Assembly: GCA_003288255.1 (NCBI GenBank)
Contig: CP026601.1
Span: 62,001-126,000 of the forward strand
Reading direction: 5' to 3'
Length of the DNA stretch: 64,000 bases
From: Clostridiaceae bacterium 14S0207
Lineage (GTDB): Bacteria; Bacillota; Clostridia; Clostridiales; Clostridiaceae
Shown here: positions 36,944 through 46,376 of the stretch, piece after piece
Position numbering within the stretch: position 1 is the stretch's first letter
Layout of the letters: every line of letters starts with the position of its first letter
Position numbers and translations under genes: made by a program
The notes under the pieces: model-generated
The model's input: the letters and a program-made list of their open reading frames with translations, nothing else
Told to the model about the DNA's origin: nothing
Databases searched by the model: none

Positions 36944-37387
36944 TTACTTTTTATATAACATATCTATATGTGGAATATTATCTTCTAGATATTCCTCTGA
37001 AACTGCTTTAAAGCCAAGACTACTATAAAAATTAAGTAAATATGCTTGTGCTTGAATTTTTATAGTATCTTCATTCAAGTTATTCTCTACAAAATCAATG
37101 GCTTTTAACAGCATTTCTCTTGAAATTCCTTTACCACGATAATTTTTCTTAACTGCTACCCTTCCTATTGATATTTCATCATAAGAAACTCCTTTTTCTA
37201 AAATTCTTAGGTATGCAATTATTTCTCCATTTTCTTCAGAAAATAAATGATACGAATTTAAATCTTTATCATCACAATCAAGATATGCACACTCTTGCTC
37301 CACAATAAATATTTCATTTCTTAATGTTAAGATTTTATATATTTCTTCCACATTAAGTTCCTTAAATTTTTTAAGATTCCAATTCAT
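36944..37387 (-). CDS. ElaA-family GNAT acetyltransferase
   Basis: The 147-residue protein matches the ElaA family: LTLRNEIFIVEQECAYLDCD near the N-terminus, then SIGRVAVKKNYRGKGISREM with the R-G-x-G-x-G/S acetyl-CoA loop, and a C-terminal IKIQAQAYLLNFYSSLGFKA. The start follows GTGAGGTAATCTA. ElaA proteins are small acyltransferases of unknown biological substrate. A structured region lies in its upstream leader. Confidence 0.9.
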   Translation of the reverse strand: MNWNLKKFKELNVEEIYKILTLRNEIFIVEQECAYLDCDDKDLNSYHLFSEENGEIIAYLRILEKGVSYDEISIGRVAVKKNYRGKGISREMLLKAIDFVENNLNEDTIKIQAQAYLLNFYSSLGFKAVSEEYLEDNIPHIDMLYKK

Positions 37388-37453
37388 TAGATTACCTCAC
37401 TATATATTAAATTTTAGATTTTAACATAATACTTAAACTCCCTTATTAAACAT

Positions 37454-37540
37454 AAAAGCACTAAATCTAATTCCTCCTTAAAAAGGCCCTAATGGAATAA
37501 GATTCAGTGCTTTATAAGATTCTTACCCGGGGATAAGAAT
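37454..37540. other. two adjacent hairpins in a gene-free region
   Basis: A long imperfect stem (AAAAGCACT ... AATCT ... ATTCC against GGAAT ... AGATT ... AGTGCTTT, 37454-37513) is followed by ATTCTTA-CCCGGGGA-TAAGAAT (37519-37540). The CCCGGGG loop is strikingly GC-rich for this genome. On the minus strand this would be the leader of the ElaA gene. It could be an attenuator, a small RNA or a mobile palindrome. I could not match it to a known riboswitch. The rest of 37541-37834 is AT-rich, with one small hairpin near 37637. Confidence 0.45.
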
Positions 37541-37834
37541 AAGCATCATATTATTTAATTATTAAATATAATAACATATAGCTAACTTTTAGGCAATAGT
37601 AAATTCAAAGATAACATACACTTGATACCTTATTAACTTCCTTCGGAAGTATAATTTCTTTTTCTTTGCTACAAGAAGTTAACAAAAAACAGATAAACAT
37701 ATTAAAAAACCTTTTAAAAAATTCTTCCTAAGTTAAGAACCTTTAATAAATTATTTTACTAGTGCATATTTATTTTTATATAATTTAATAAAAAACTAAA
37801 AAGCACTTATTCATATTGAATAGGTGCCTATTTT

Positions 37835-38164
37835 TTAATTGCCTGTAATCCAAATTATTAATCCTATTACAGGAAAAATAATTCCCCAATATTCCATATT
37901 AATAAAAAAGAATGAGTTTCTTTTCTTTATTACTACATCCTTTCCTGTTTCCTTATCTATGTATACTTTTTGTTTTTTATTTAAAGCACGTCCTACTAAA
38001 AAACTTAATACCCCTGAAATAGCAAGTGCTATAAATTTAGGCCATCCATGCTGCTCATAATAAATTGAATTATTAAATATATGATTAACTGAATATTCAA
38101 CTAAAACCAAATTAAAAACAGCAATTATAGGCGTTAAAATTCCAAATCCACTCCAAATAATCAT
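37835..38164 (-). CDS. small membrane protein
   Basis: The 109-residue protein has helices at about residues 5-28, 44-60 and 90-107, with a cytoplasmic loop rich in Lys (NKKQKVYIDKETGKDVVIKK) just after the second helix. The sequence looks conserved-protein-like, but I cannot name the family. The start follows GGAATGGAGTAAC. Confidence 0.6.
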   Translation of the reverse strand: MIIWSGFGILTPIIAVFNLVLVEYSVNHIFNNSIYYEQHGWPKFIALAISGVLSFLVGRALNKKQKVYIDKETGKDVVIKKRNSFFFINMEYWGIIFPVIGLIIWITGN

Positions 38165-38406
38165 AATGTTACTCCATTCCTAAAGTTTAAAACTTATGGT
38201 CCCTTTATTTACCCTATTAATATAATTCCTATATTTATTTCTACTATTATGTTCACCTCATTTCCTAATTTAATTTATTTATCACATCAATTTCCATAAG
38301 TTCATCCTAAATAATAATTTTATAAGTTTTTCTATTTAAAAATATACTATTCTTGTCGATTTTTGTCAAGAAATATATAGGTTGTAATTTGTTTTGCTAA
38401 TAATTC

Positions 38407-38442
38407 AAAAAAATCTTTAGATTTTACTCTAAAGATTTTTTT
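38407..38442 (-). terminator. terminator of the YcxB-like gene pair
   Basis: AAAAAAATCTTTAGA pairs with TCTAAAGATTTTTTT, overlapping the end of the gene that stops at 38424. Confidence 0.75.
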
Positions 38443-39053
38443 ATACACTTATATTTTTTATTTAGTTTTGTAATTTTAGTAGTATGTTGTTGTAGCTTAT
38501 CTATTAACTCAGACTTATCTATTTCTTTCTTATTAACTGGAATTACTGCAATAATATTATTTAACTTATCCGCAATATATATATATTTATCTGACTCATA
38601 ATAGCCTTCTATCATATTCCAGTAATAAATAGTATCTTTTATACTATCTTTAATATATAATCCTTGATCTTTAATATCTACATGAAATGTATTTTCAATA
38701 AAATAAGCAACTTGCTTTTTATTTAATTCAAGATCTACATATTTTCTAAAATTTTTATTTAATTGCATTATTATAATTCCTAAAATAACTATGCCTAATA
38801 TACAACTCCATTTTATATAATTAGTATAAGCTACATGTATAATTTTATTTGATTCTTCTAAAATTAATGCAAGTTCGTTAATTTTTAAAGAAGAAAAAGT
38901 GTAATCATTCAAATATTCTGTAACTATAAATGTACCTACGATAACTGTTAATGTAATTACAAAAATATATAGTATGATTTTTTTTAACTTTAGTAATTTA
39001 ATTTTTTTAGATAAATATCTACTAGAATCTATATCAATTTTAAATTCATACAT
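38424..39053 (-). CDS. YcxB-like membrane protein
   Basis: The 209-residue protein has two N-terminal helices (about residues 26-46 and 82-100) and a C-terminal YcxB-like domain: YIKDSIKDTIYYWNMIEGYY followed by SDKYIYIADKLNNIIAVIPV. The pattern W-x-x-I/V ... YIYI ... IP at this spacing identifies the domain, related to bacterial PH-like domains. It lies 2 nt after the homologous gene upstream, forming a tandem paralogous pair. The function is unknown. Confidence 0.75.
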   Translation of the reverse strand: MYEFKIDIDSSRYLSKKIKLLKLKKIILYIFVITLTVIVGTFIVTEYLNDYTFSSLKINELALILEESNKIIHVAYTNYIKWSCILGIVILGIIIMQLNKNFRKYVDLELNKKQVAYFIENTFHVDIKDQGLYIKDSIKDTIYYWNMIEGYYESDKYIYIADKLNNIIAVIPVNKKEIDKSELIDKLQQHTTKITKLNKKYKCIKKSLE

Positions 39054-39055
39054 TC

Positions 39056-39691
39056 CTAATTCACTTCCCTTAATTCAACGTTAGAGTTTTCTGATACTAT
39101 TTTAAGTAATCTATCTTTGTTATCTTTATTTAAGGGTATTAAAAAGAAAAGTTTTCTAGGGCTTTGAAAAATATATAGATAATCTTTAACTTTCACTATA
39201 TCTTTAACATTTTCCCAAGTGATACTCCTTTGATAAAATTCTGTTTCTATAGTAATTTTATCTGAATCAAAACTTAATATGTATTCATCTGTAAGATTAT
39301 TCACGCTACAAACGCCCATATCTATCCCATAATAATTAATTGAATTTTTTCCCTTTAATACATTTTTAATATTATTCTTGATTAACTTTAGTTTACATAA
39401 ATCCAATACACCTGATATGATTGTAGTATAAATGAATAAACCTATTAAAATCATTCTGTATCTACCTATATTAAATGTTGATATTGAAAATAATGGAGAA
39501 TCTATATATTTTAATATTAAATTTGGTAAAACAAATATATAGATTATAAGAAATAAATAATATAATAATATTCTAATAAGTATCCTTTTTTTTAATGCTT
39601 TTATTATATTAGATTTTTTACAGAACAAGTCTATATAACTTTGTTTATCATTTGAAGTGATTGAGATATTAAAACTCTTCTTGTCTTCCAT
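39056..39691 (-). CDS. YcxB-like membrane protein, upstream paralog
   Basis: The 211-residue protein shares layout with its downstream neighbour: a cytoplasmic start, two helices (about residues 36-58 and 84-102) and a YcxB-like C-terminus (YQRSITWENVKDIVKVKDYL, then YIFQSPRKLFFLIPL). The start follows GGGGGAAAGGTTAC. The two proteins probably act together at the membrane, but the role is unknown. Confidence 0.75.
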   Translation of the reverse strand: MEDKKSFNISITSNDKQSYIDLFCKKSNIIKALKKRILIRILLYYLFLIIYIFVLPNLILKYIDSPLFSISTFNIGRYRMILIGLFIYTTIISGVLDLCKLKLIKNNIKNVLKGKNSINYYGIDMGVCSVNNLTDEYILSFDSDKITIETEFYQRSITWENVKDIVKVKDYLYIFQSPRKLFFLIPLNKDNKDRLLKIVSENSNVELREVN

Positions 39692-39950
39692 GTAACCTTT
39701 CCCCCTGTTGATATTTCATATAATTTAATAAAGTATATTTTTAGCATATACTAAAAATTAATTTTATGTTAATAATTATCGTGAAATCACCAATCTTAGA
39801 TTAAAAGCAGTGTTTTTTCTCTTAATAATATCCTAAATAATAATTTAATCCTTTTATTTTCTCTGTGTTTAGAACAGTATTGATCATCTATAAATTAGAT
39901 ATTTTTTAGAAAAAATTTAGATTTTGTGAAAAACAATTATAATTATACCT

Positions 39951-40142
39951 CTAATTATTGTTAGCTAGCTTGTAAAAATATAAGGAAGAAACCAAACAAA
40001 ATATTATTAAAAACCAACTTATTCTAGTGTTGAGGACTATTTTAAGAATAAATAAAGAACTACAAGCTACTAAGGATAACCCATAACAGAAATTTAAAAT
40101 CATCTTTTCACTTATTTCTTTATTATCTATTTTTATTTTCAT
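39951..40142 (-). CDS. small two-helix membrane protein
   Basis: The 63-residue protein has a charged N-terminus (MKIKIDNKEISEK) and two helices (about residues 14-36 and 42-58). AAGGAGGTTATGAG precedes the start. It is a convincing small gene of unknown family, upstream of the YcxB-like pair on the same strand. Confidence 0.6.
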   Translation of the reverse strand: MKIKIDNKEISEKMILNFCYGLSLVACSSLFILKIVLNTRISWFLIIFCLVSSLYFYKLANNN

Positions 40143-40280
40143 CTCATAACCTCCTTAATAACACTTTTATTTAATTATACCCTTAATAAAATAACATAAC
40201 TTATTTTAATTATTTTCTAATTTAATACTTTTATTTAATTCATATCTATCTCCATATCATAATAAATGAGTAGCACGTGT

Positions 40281-41090
40281 TTAGAAACCATGTACTCCAA
40301 CATTTCTTGCCTTTTTTTCTAACATATAATATGCTACTTTTCCTATTATAAGATATCCTATAGAAAGTATAACCAAAATTATAAATTCATGTCTTATACT
40401 AAAAATTGTATTAATATTTAATAATGTACCTCTTAATATATCAACTCCCCATGTAAAAGGAAAAATAAAAGATATATATCTTAATGGACTAGGTAGTAAC
40501 ATAATAGGAAAATAAAGTCCGCCTAAAAAGGGAGCCGAATTTCCAATAAAGGAAGCTAGTTGATCCCCTTCTTTAATTATTAAAGTTAAGCCAAATATAA
40601 AGAATGTCATACCAAAGGATGCTATTATAGACATTAAAAATATTCCTAATACTATAGCAATATTCATTAATGTTAGACTTTTATAACTTATAATAATTAC
40701 TAAGATAATTAATGGCAATGATTCAATGGTAGTTCTAATTATGCCTAAAACGGCCCATCCTAATATATTTTCAATACATTTTATAGGACTTAAAAATATA
40801 TCTTCAAACTGACCAGATTTCATATAACTTCTTAACATAAATATAGTGGACCATAATACTTCTACATATCCCCAATATACAGTTCCTATCATTAAATATT
40901 TTATATATGTTTCTATGTTCGTAGTGGGTAATCCTAAAAAACTTGAAATTCCAGTGCTTCCACTATAAAAAATGAGCAAAACAGCAGGTAATATATTAAA
41001 CAAAGGATATAACAATGATCCTGCCCAGTCAATTTTATACCTCTTAGCTGTATAAAAATTTGCTTTAAATATTCCTATAATCCTTACCAT
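40281..41090 (-). CDS. ABC-2 type permease
   Basis: About 269 residues with six helices and the ABC-2 pattern (MVRIIGIFKANFYTAKRYKI start, SGQFEDIFLSPIK loop near residue 90). I place the start at 41090 because the ATG at 41099 is too close to its Shine-Dalgarno. It overlaps the preceding gene by 7 nt. Together with the permease at 41084-41842 and the ATPase at 41839-42678, it forms one exporter. The substrate is unknown. Confidence 0.85.
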   Translation of the reverse strand: MVRIIGIFKANFYTAKRYKIDWAGSLLYPLFNILPAVLLIFYSGSTGISSFLGLPTTNIETYIKYLMIGTVYWGYVEVLWSTIFMLRSYMKSGQFEDIFLSPIKCIENILGWAVLGIIRTTIESLPLIILVIIISYKSLTLMNIAIVLGIFLMSIIASFGMTFFIFGLTLIIKEGDQLASFIGNSAPFLGGLYFPIMLLPSPLRYISFIFPFTWGVDILRGTLLNINTIFSIRHEFIILVILSIGYLIIGKVAYYMLEKKARNVGVHGF

Positions 41091-41842
41091 ACTTCCCATT
41101 CTCCTTTGTTTCTTAAATTATTCTCCACCTTTTTTAAAAGAACTAATCCCAAAATTAAATATATTATACTTATTCCATTTAATTTTAAAAAGTCTGGGAA
41201 AATTTGTGCAAACCTCTTACCATAAAATAAATTTCTTCCTATTTTAATAGAAAAAGTTAAAGGAATTACATTAGAAATAACTCTTACATATCTAGAATAC
41301 TTGTCTACATTTACCGTAGTACCAGACAATACCCCTATTAATTGTTGAATTAAAAAGTTTACAGAAGATAGTTTTTTAAAATATAAAGTCATAGAAGAAA
41401 AGAATATAGAGAATGTAAACATATATATTCCGTTTGTTAAATAAACTAGAAGCATTTTTATATTGTTAGCCTTACCAATGCCAACCATAGTAAATATCAG
41501 CATTGTAATTACAGTTATACATAGACACTTAAAAAACTCAAATAATCCTTTTCCAATTAGATATTGAATTAATGATATAGGACTTAATGCTATACTAACA
41601 AATGTGCCTGTTTCCCTTTCCTCGTTAAAACAATCTCCTATGCAGAAAAAGAATTGATTTAACCAATACCATAAAATACTTCCTATTAAAACCATAGATT
41701 CAAAGTTCATATCTATTCCTTTAGCTGTAAAAACGTATGGAGCTATCATAAAGAAAGGTGTTAAACTAAGATTTATCCAAATCATTCTATATCTCATTTG
41801 GATTTTTAATTCTTTAATAAAAATAGTAATTATAGACTTCAT
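41084..41842 (-). CDS. ABC-2 type permease
   Basis: The 252-residue protein has six helices and the typical ERETGTFVSIALSPISLIQY loop near residue 76. Its ATG overlaps the ATPase gene's stop as ATGA, with AGGAGAAAG upstream, so it is translationally coupled. Paired with the next permease, it makes an asymmetric membrane channel. Confidence 0.87.
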   Translation of the reverse strand: MKSIITIFIKELKIQMRYRMIWINLSLTPFFMIAPYVFTAKGIDMNFESMVLIGSILWYWLNQFFFCIGDCFNEERETGTFVSIALSPISLIQYLIGKGLFEFFKCLCITVITMLIFTMVGIGKANNIKMLLVYLTNGIYMFTFSIFFSSMTLYFKKLSSVNFLIQQLIGVLSGTTVNVDKYSRYVRVISNVIPLTFSIKIGRNLFYGKRFAQIFPDFLKLNGISIIYLILGLVLLKKVENNLRNKGEWEVW

Positions 41843-42678
41843 GATAACTTTCTCCTTGTTGTATCATAAATATTTTCATTTTCTATTTTTATATCTTCTG
41901 CTTGTAGGTCTATTATTTTCAAAATATTTTCTTTAAAATCTTTTTCACTAACCTTCTTTTCATATTTAACTCCATTTAAGCTATATTTAATATTAATCAT
42001 TTTTTCTACATCTAAACTCTTTAATGGTTTATCTAAGATAATGCTCCTCTTTTTCATTAATACTATTCTAGAATCATCAGGCAGCGTATGTAGTATATGA
42101 CTTATTAAAACTATAGTCTTTCCCCTTTGATTTAACTCATGTAAAATTGTCATTATTTCTAAACAGGCTTGAGAATCTAATCCATTTAATATTTCATCTG
42201 CAAATATAATTTCAGGGTCATGAATCAAAGCTTTGCATAACATTAACTTTCTTTTCATTCCCGTAGAATAATTTTCCACCAGCTTTTTATCTTGATTTTC
42301 TAAGCCAACTTGCTTTAACAAATACTTTATTCGTTCCTTAAGCACCTTATTTTTTACTCCATATATCTTCCCAAAAACATCTAAGTTTTCTTCTGCAGTT
42401 AACTTCCAATATAAAGTTCTCTCATTATTCAAAACTACTCCTATTCTAGTTGAAATCTTTTTCCAATATTTTATTGTATCTAATCCTAAAACATTTACAG
42501 ACCCCTTATTAGGAATTAGTAAGCCAATTAAAATTTTCATTAACGTACTTTTTCCCGATGCATTTTCTCCTCCTATAACTACGAACTCTCCTTTATTTAT
42601 AGTTAAATTTATATCCTTTAAAACTATATTATTATCAAAGGATTTACTGATATTTTTACATATTATACTCTTATCCAC
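41839..42678 (-). CDS. ABC transporter ATPase
   Basis: The 279-residue ATPase has Walker A GENASGKST near residue 37, signature region YSTGMKRKLMLCK in which LSGG is replaced by YSTG, Walker B IIFADEILNGLD and H-loop LISHILH. A ~60-residue C-terminal extension follows. The start is GTG at 42678 with a rather distant AGAAGGGGATG. It heads the three-gene operon below the 577-residue ABC half-transporter, so both may serve one process. Confidence 0.88.
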   Translation of the reverse strand: MDKSIICKNISKSFDNNIVLKDINLTINKGEFVVIGGENASGKSTLMKILIGLLIPNKGSVNVLGLDTIKYWKKISTRIGVVLNNERTLYWKLTAEENLDVFGKIYGVKNKVLKERIKYLLKQVGLENQDKKLVENYSTGMKRKLMLCKALIHDPEIIFADEILNGLDSQACLEIMTILHELNQRGKTIVLISHILHTLPDDSRIVLMKKRSIILDKPLKSLDVEKMINIKYSLNGVKYEKKVSEKDFKENILKIIDLQAEDIKIENENIYDTTRRKLS

Positions 42679-42770
42679 TTTATATTTTCATCCCCTTCTT
42701 TAAATGTATTACACTTAAATTTTTTATAATGAAAAAAGTTCATTAAATTTACAGTTTTTACATAAGTATA

Positions 42771-44504
42771 TTATTCTTCAGTTGAAAACATCTTATAGAA
42801 ATAAGAACTATCCTTATGCAAATCTTCTATAACGCCTTTTTCAATAATTGCACAGTCTTTTAGAACAAGAATTTCATCAGCTAATTTAATAGTTGATAAT
42901 CTGTGAGAGACTAATAGTATTGATATTTCAGGAAAGGCTTTTTTGATATTTTCAATAATTCTATTTTCTGAATCTGAATCGGTGTTACAAGTACCTTCAT
43001 CAATAATAAGTAATTTGGGATTAGTATATAATGCTCTACATAAAGCAACTTTTTGCTTTTGACCTCCAGATAGTTTATTACCTTTTTCACCAATAGTTGT
43101 GTTTAAATCAAATGAATCTTTTCCCATAATATTATTTATAGTGCATATGTTTAATAGTTCTTCTATACTGTATTTTGAATGATTTTTTCTTCCAAATGTA
43201 ATGTTATTTATAATAGAATCATTTAATAAAAACGTATCTTGTGGAACATACCCTATTTGAGCTCTAAATTTACATAGGTCTTCATGTATATTCATACCAT
43301 TAATAAAGATGTTTCCACTACTAGGAACTAATAAACCTGTTATTATATTAATTAAGGTTGATTTCCCACAACCATTTTCACCAACAACTGCATATGTGCA
43401 ACCCTTTTTTATAGTTAAATCTATGTTTTTTAGTATTTGTAACTCCTCATATTTAAAAGATACTTTGTCTAACTTTAAGAGAATATCTTTATTCTCCTTA
43501 TGATAATCGTAATAAGATACATAATTAGTATTTAATTTTGGATTAGTATTAGAGACATTATCTTTCATAAATTTATTAAGTTTATCAAATTCAATTTTAA
43601 ATACTTGTAGTAATCTATTAAAATTAATAATTCTTTCTATTGGACTATATAATAAGGAAACAAGTAAATTTAGAGATATTAATGTTCCTATTGTCATTGT
43701 ACCTTTAAAAACTTCTATTCCTCCATAATATAGAACTACAATATTACCTAAAACACTTATAACATTTGCTAAACTATCATAGATTGAAAGGACAACAGAA
43801 TACCTAATACCATATTTGCTAAAATCCTGCTGAATCAGATTATATTTTTTAATAAATATATTTTCTGTATTAAAAATTCGTATCTCTTTAATACTGTCTA
43901 AAGATTCTTTAAGGTTTTGTGTAACTTCAGCATCTTTATCCATCATTGCCATTCTAGTTTTTCTTATTTTAGAGTTAAAGAAAAAATAAAGAAGACCATA
44001 GATTGGTAAAATCATAATGGTAATACAGAGCATTTTTATATTTGTTTTCCCTAAAATTATTACACCTATTACAAGTAAAATACATTCTGTAATTGTATTT
44101 AAAAGGATATTAGATAAAAACCAACTAATAGAATTTATCCAATCTCTAAATAGAGTTATAATATATCCTTGCTTTTGTGATGAAAAAGAAGTAAAGTCAA
44201 ACTTCATAATAATAGATGAAAATATGTTATCTCTTATATCATAAAGAATTTTATATCCAAATTTTGAAAATAAAAATTCTTTTAAAAATGATATTATATT
44301 TTTTAATATATAAAAAGCAAGATAACTCAATACAAATATTACTAATGCGGACATATCTTTTGATGGTAATACATTATCTAAAAGAAATTTTGATATAAAG
44401 GTTGATCCTACTATAAAAACATTAAGTAGTAACCCTATAAAAACAGCAATAATATATTTTGGTAGTAATGGTTTTAATAATTTAATTAAATATTCTTTTT
44501 TCAT
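42771..44504 (-). CDS. ABC exporter half-transporter
   Basis: The 577-residue protein has a six-helix membrane domain (about residues 12-300) and an ATPase with Walker A GENGCGKST near 371, signature LSGGQKQKVALCR near 475, Walker B LLIIDEGTCNTD and H-loop LLVSHRL. It starts after AAAGGATGGAAATCA. The start of the next operon lies 92 bp downstream on the same strand. In family terms it is an exporter of peptides, lipids or drugs; no precursor peptide is visible nearby. Confidence 0.92.
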   Translation of the reverse strand: MKKEYLIKLLKPLLPKYIIAVFIGLLLNVFIVGSTFISKFLLDNVLPSKDMSALVIFVLSYLAFYILKNIISFLKEFLFSKFGYKILYDIRDNIFSSIIMKFDFTSFSSQKQGYIITLFRDWINSISWFLSNILLNTITECILLVIGVIILGKTNIKMLCITIMILPIYGLLYFFFNSKIRKTRMAMMDKDAEVTQNLKESLDSIKEIRIFNTENIFIKKYNLIQQDFSKYGIRYSVVLSIYDSLANVISVLGNIVVLYYGGIEVFKGTMTIGTLISLNLLVSLLYSPIERIINFNRLLQVFKIEFDKLNKFMKDNVSNTNPKLNTNYVSYYDYHKENKDILLKLDKVSFKYEELQILKNIDLTIKKGCTYAVVGENGCGKSTLINIITGLLVPSSGNIFINGMNIHEDLCKFRAQIGYVPQDTFLLNDSIINNITFGRKNHSKYSIEELLNICTINNIMGKDSFDLNTTIGEKGNKLSGGQKQKVALCRALYTNPKLLIIDEGTCNTDSDSENRIIENIKKAFPEISILLVSHRLSTIKLADEILVLKDCAIIEKGVIEDLHKDSSYFYKMFSTEE

Positions 44505-44803
44505 TGATTTCCATCCTTTATTAGATTAAAAATATAAATTAATAAACTTATGTTTGCTACTATATAACAAATATTATATATTATCGCAGTAATTTTCACA
44601 ATATTTAGAATTATTTAAGTCAAATTCTTTTATCATAGGATATATTCAACTTTTAATTTCAATTATATGTCTTGTAATGATTTTACTTATAGAAAATGAT
44701 ACTATATTTATATATTAATGGCCAATACATTAATAATACTTTTAATGTGTTTTAAGATGTACTATAAAATGAATGAAAATAGAAAAATAATAAATAAAAA
44801 TAT
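44505..44803. other. promoter spacer upstream of the ABC half-transporter
   Basis: AT-rich, no ORF or repeat. Promoter boxes cannot be singled out with confidence. Confidence 0.45.
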
Positions 44804-44835
44804 AAAAAGCTTAGGTGTTAATGCCTAAGCTTTTT
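44804..44835. terminator. terminator hairpin
   Basis: AAAAAGCTTAGG pairs with CCTAAGCTTTTT around TGTTAATG. The stem matches part of the hairpin at 3597-3628. Confidence 0.75.
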
Positions 44836-44884
44836 GTGTTTATTTAAAAACTTTTTCAATTTGATTATTACACCTCATTACTTT

Positions 44885-44922
44885 AAAAAATAACAAGGCT
44901 ATATTAAACCTTGTTATTTTTT
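44885..44922. terminator. bidirectional terminator at the VanZ gene end
   Basis: AAAAAATAACAAGG pairs with CCTTGTTATTTTTT. It overlaps the last codons of the gene ending at 44904. Confidence 0.75.
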
Positions 44923-45233
44923 ATATAAATTTTTAATTTAATATATATATTCATGATAAAATATCCAATAATGCCACCAAACACATTAAAAATTAAATCT
45001 AATATATCTGAACCTCGAGGTATGAATGCTATATTAAAATAACATTGTAAATATTGAAGTATTTCTATTTCTAAAGAAATACTAAAGCAAATAAGTATAA
45101 CTTTTTTTAAGCTATTTACTTTATTTAAAAAGTCATTAAAATATAGAAGTATTGGTAATGGGGCTAATAATAATATATTTCCAAAAATATTTATAAAACT
45201 ATATTTGTTAAATCCGTAAGTAAATATATCCAA
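44904..45233 (-). CDS. VanZ-family membrane protein, short
   Basis: The 109-residue protein has the VanZ core: NIFGNILLLAPLPILLYF near residues 15-32, ISLEIEILQYLQ and the hallmark PRGSDILDLIFNVFGGIIGY near 72-91. It is shorter than typical VanZ proteins (150-200 residues) and lacks the first helix, so it may be N-terminally truncated. A TTG start follows AAGGGGTATTAA. VanZ proteins are linked to glycopeptide and lipopeptide tolerance, but many have unknown roles. Confidence 0.75.
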   Translation of the reverse strand: MDIFTYGFNKYSFINIFGNILLLAPLPILLYFNDFLNKVNSLKKVILICFSISLEIEILQYLQCYFNIAFIPRGSDILDLIFNVFGGIIGYFIMNIYIKLKIYIKNNKV

Positions 45234-45404
45234 TTAATACCCCTTCTTTGTTAAGTATACAATTCGATAACATCCTTTCTCCCCTTTAATAATGTTTTGT
45301 TCTGCTAAGTTATATAATTCTTTTACTATATACCAACTATTATATATTGTGGTCTAAATTGTCCTAAGATTAAAAAAATCGTATTTGTTATAGGATTAAT
45401 AAAG

Positions 45405-45420
45405 TTTATGACGTCATAAA
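45405..45420. promoter_or_regulatory. perfect 16-bp palindrome
   Basis: TTTATGACGTCATAAA is a complete palindrome in the spacer between the VanZ gene and the phage-like lysis genes. It could be an operator; no regulator gene is adjacent. Confidence 0.3.
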
Positions 45421-45445
45421 TATTTACATATATTTCCTAAAATAA

Positions 45446-45667
45446 ACATATTCAAAAAATAAAATACTCTCTCCTTCTTCATATATAAGTGTAGGATTAA
45501 TATTCTATATTCTAAAAGCTCAGGAACGAAGAGATCTAAAGCAGGAGAAGAGAGAAGAAAATTACCAAAACATTATATCTAGCCTAAGTTCCAAGTTAGA
45601 TACAGTATATGAGATAAAAAAAGACGTGAAAGACGTTAAAAATGCAGTAATAAGCGAACTCAGATGA
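45446..45667 (+). pseudogene. BhlA/UviB-type holin, N-terminus lost
   Basis: The frame encodes YILKAQERRDLKQEKREENY, then QNIISSLSSKLDTVYEIKKD and VKDVKNAV to a stop, which is the charged tail of BhlA/UviB holin-like proteins. The expected start and the first ~20 hydrophobic residues are replaced by unrelated sequence with no start codon. It lies 44 bp upstream of an endolysin-type amidase, the usual holin-endolysin order. Confidence 0.75.
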
Positions 45668-45711
45668 TAAATGATAGATAAAAGATTATAGATTATGAAG
45701 GAGTGAGGAAA

Positions 45712-46311
45712 ATTAATATTATAGAAACCAATTTAAAGTTTAGAAATCTTTCCTATAGGAAAAAAACAAATCTTATAGTGTTGCATCATATGGAACACCC
45801 TACATGGACCGTTTATGATGCACATAATTATCATAAAAATACTTTAGGCTGGGCAGGTATTGGTTACCATTTTGTAGTTAATAAGAACGGAAGAATATAT
45901 CGTGGTAGACCAGAAGGAGCTATTGGAGCTCATGCCTATGGCAACAATAATACAAGCATTGGAATATGTGCCCAAGGTAACTTTATGAAAGAAGTTATGC
46001 CAGAGGCTCAAAGAAAAGCAATTATTGCTCTATGCAAATACCTACTCGGTAAATATACCGTAGGGTCTGTTAAAGGACATAAAGAAGTTAATTCCACTAA
46101 TTGTCCTGGTGTGCTCTACCCCCTATATAATATTAAGCTAGCCTTAAACAAACCCAGTAATAGCACCACATCTACTAAAACCTATACGGTGAAAAAAGGT
46201 GATACTCTATGGGCAATTTCAAGAAGGTTTAATACAACAGTACAAAATTTAAAACAAAAAAACGGCCTTGTATCAGACTTAATATACCCTAATCAAGTAT
46301 TAAAAATATAA
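45712..46311 (+). CDS. N-acetylmuramoyl-L-alanine amidase with LysM domain (endolysin type)
   Basis: The ~199-residue protein has an amidase_2 domain ([50 protein letters not shown] with zinc-ligand His and Cys) followed by a short linker and one LysM repeat ([20 protein letters not shown]). It cleaves the amide bond between muramic acid and the stem peptide. By comparison with similar proteins starting MNIIETNL, translation appears to start at ATT (45712), ideally spaced from AAGGAG at 45697-45702. A GTG at 45703 abuts that site and is a poor alternative. It is probably a prophage-derived lysis gene. Confidence 0.85.
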   Translation: MNIIETNLKFRNLSYRKKTNLIVLHHMEHPTWTVYDAHNYHKNTLGWAGIGYHFVVNKNGRIYRGRPEGAIGAHAYGNNNTSIGICAQGNFMKEVMPEAQRKAIIALCKYLLGKYTVGSVKGHKEVNSTNCPGVLYPLYNIKLALNKPSNSTTSTKTYTVKKGDTLWAISRRFNTTVQNLKQKNGLVSDLIYPNQVLKI

Positions 46312-46376
46312 ACTTTAAAATTTTTTTCAAAAAAACCTTTGAAGTTCATATATACAGTTGAAAGGAGTTGATAAGA

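Noticed and set aside
37541-37834. Possible T-box or other riboswitch
   Set aside because: No T-box consensus (GGTGG-like element) or other known riboswitch core was found, only small hairpins.
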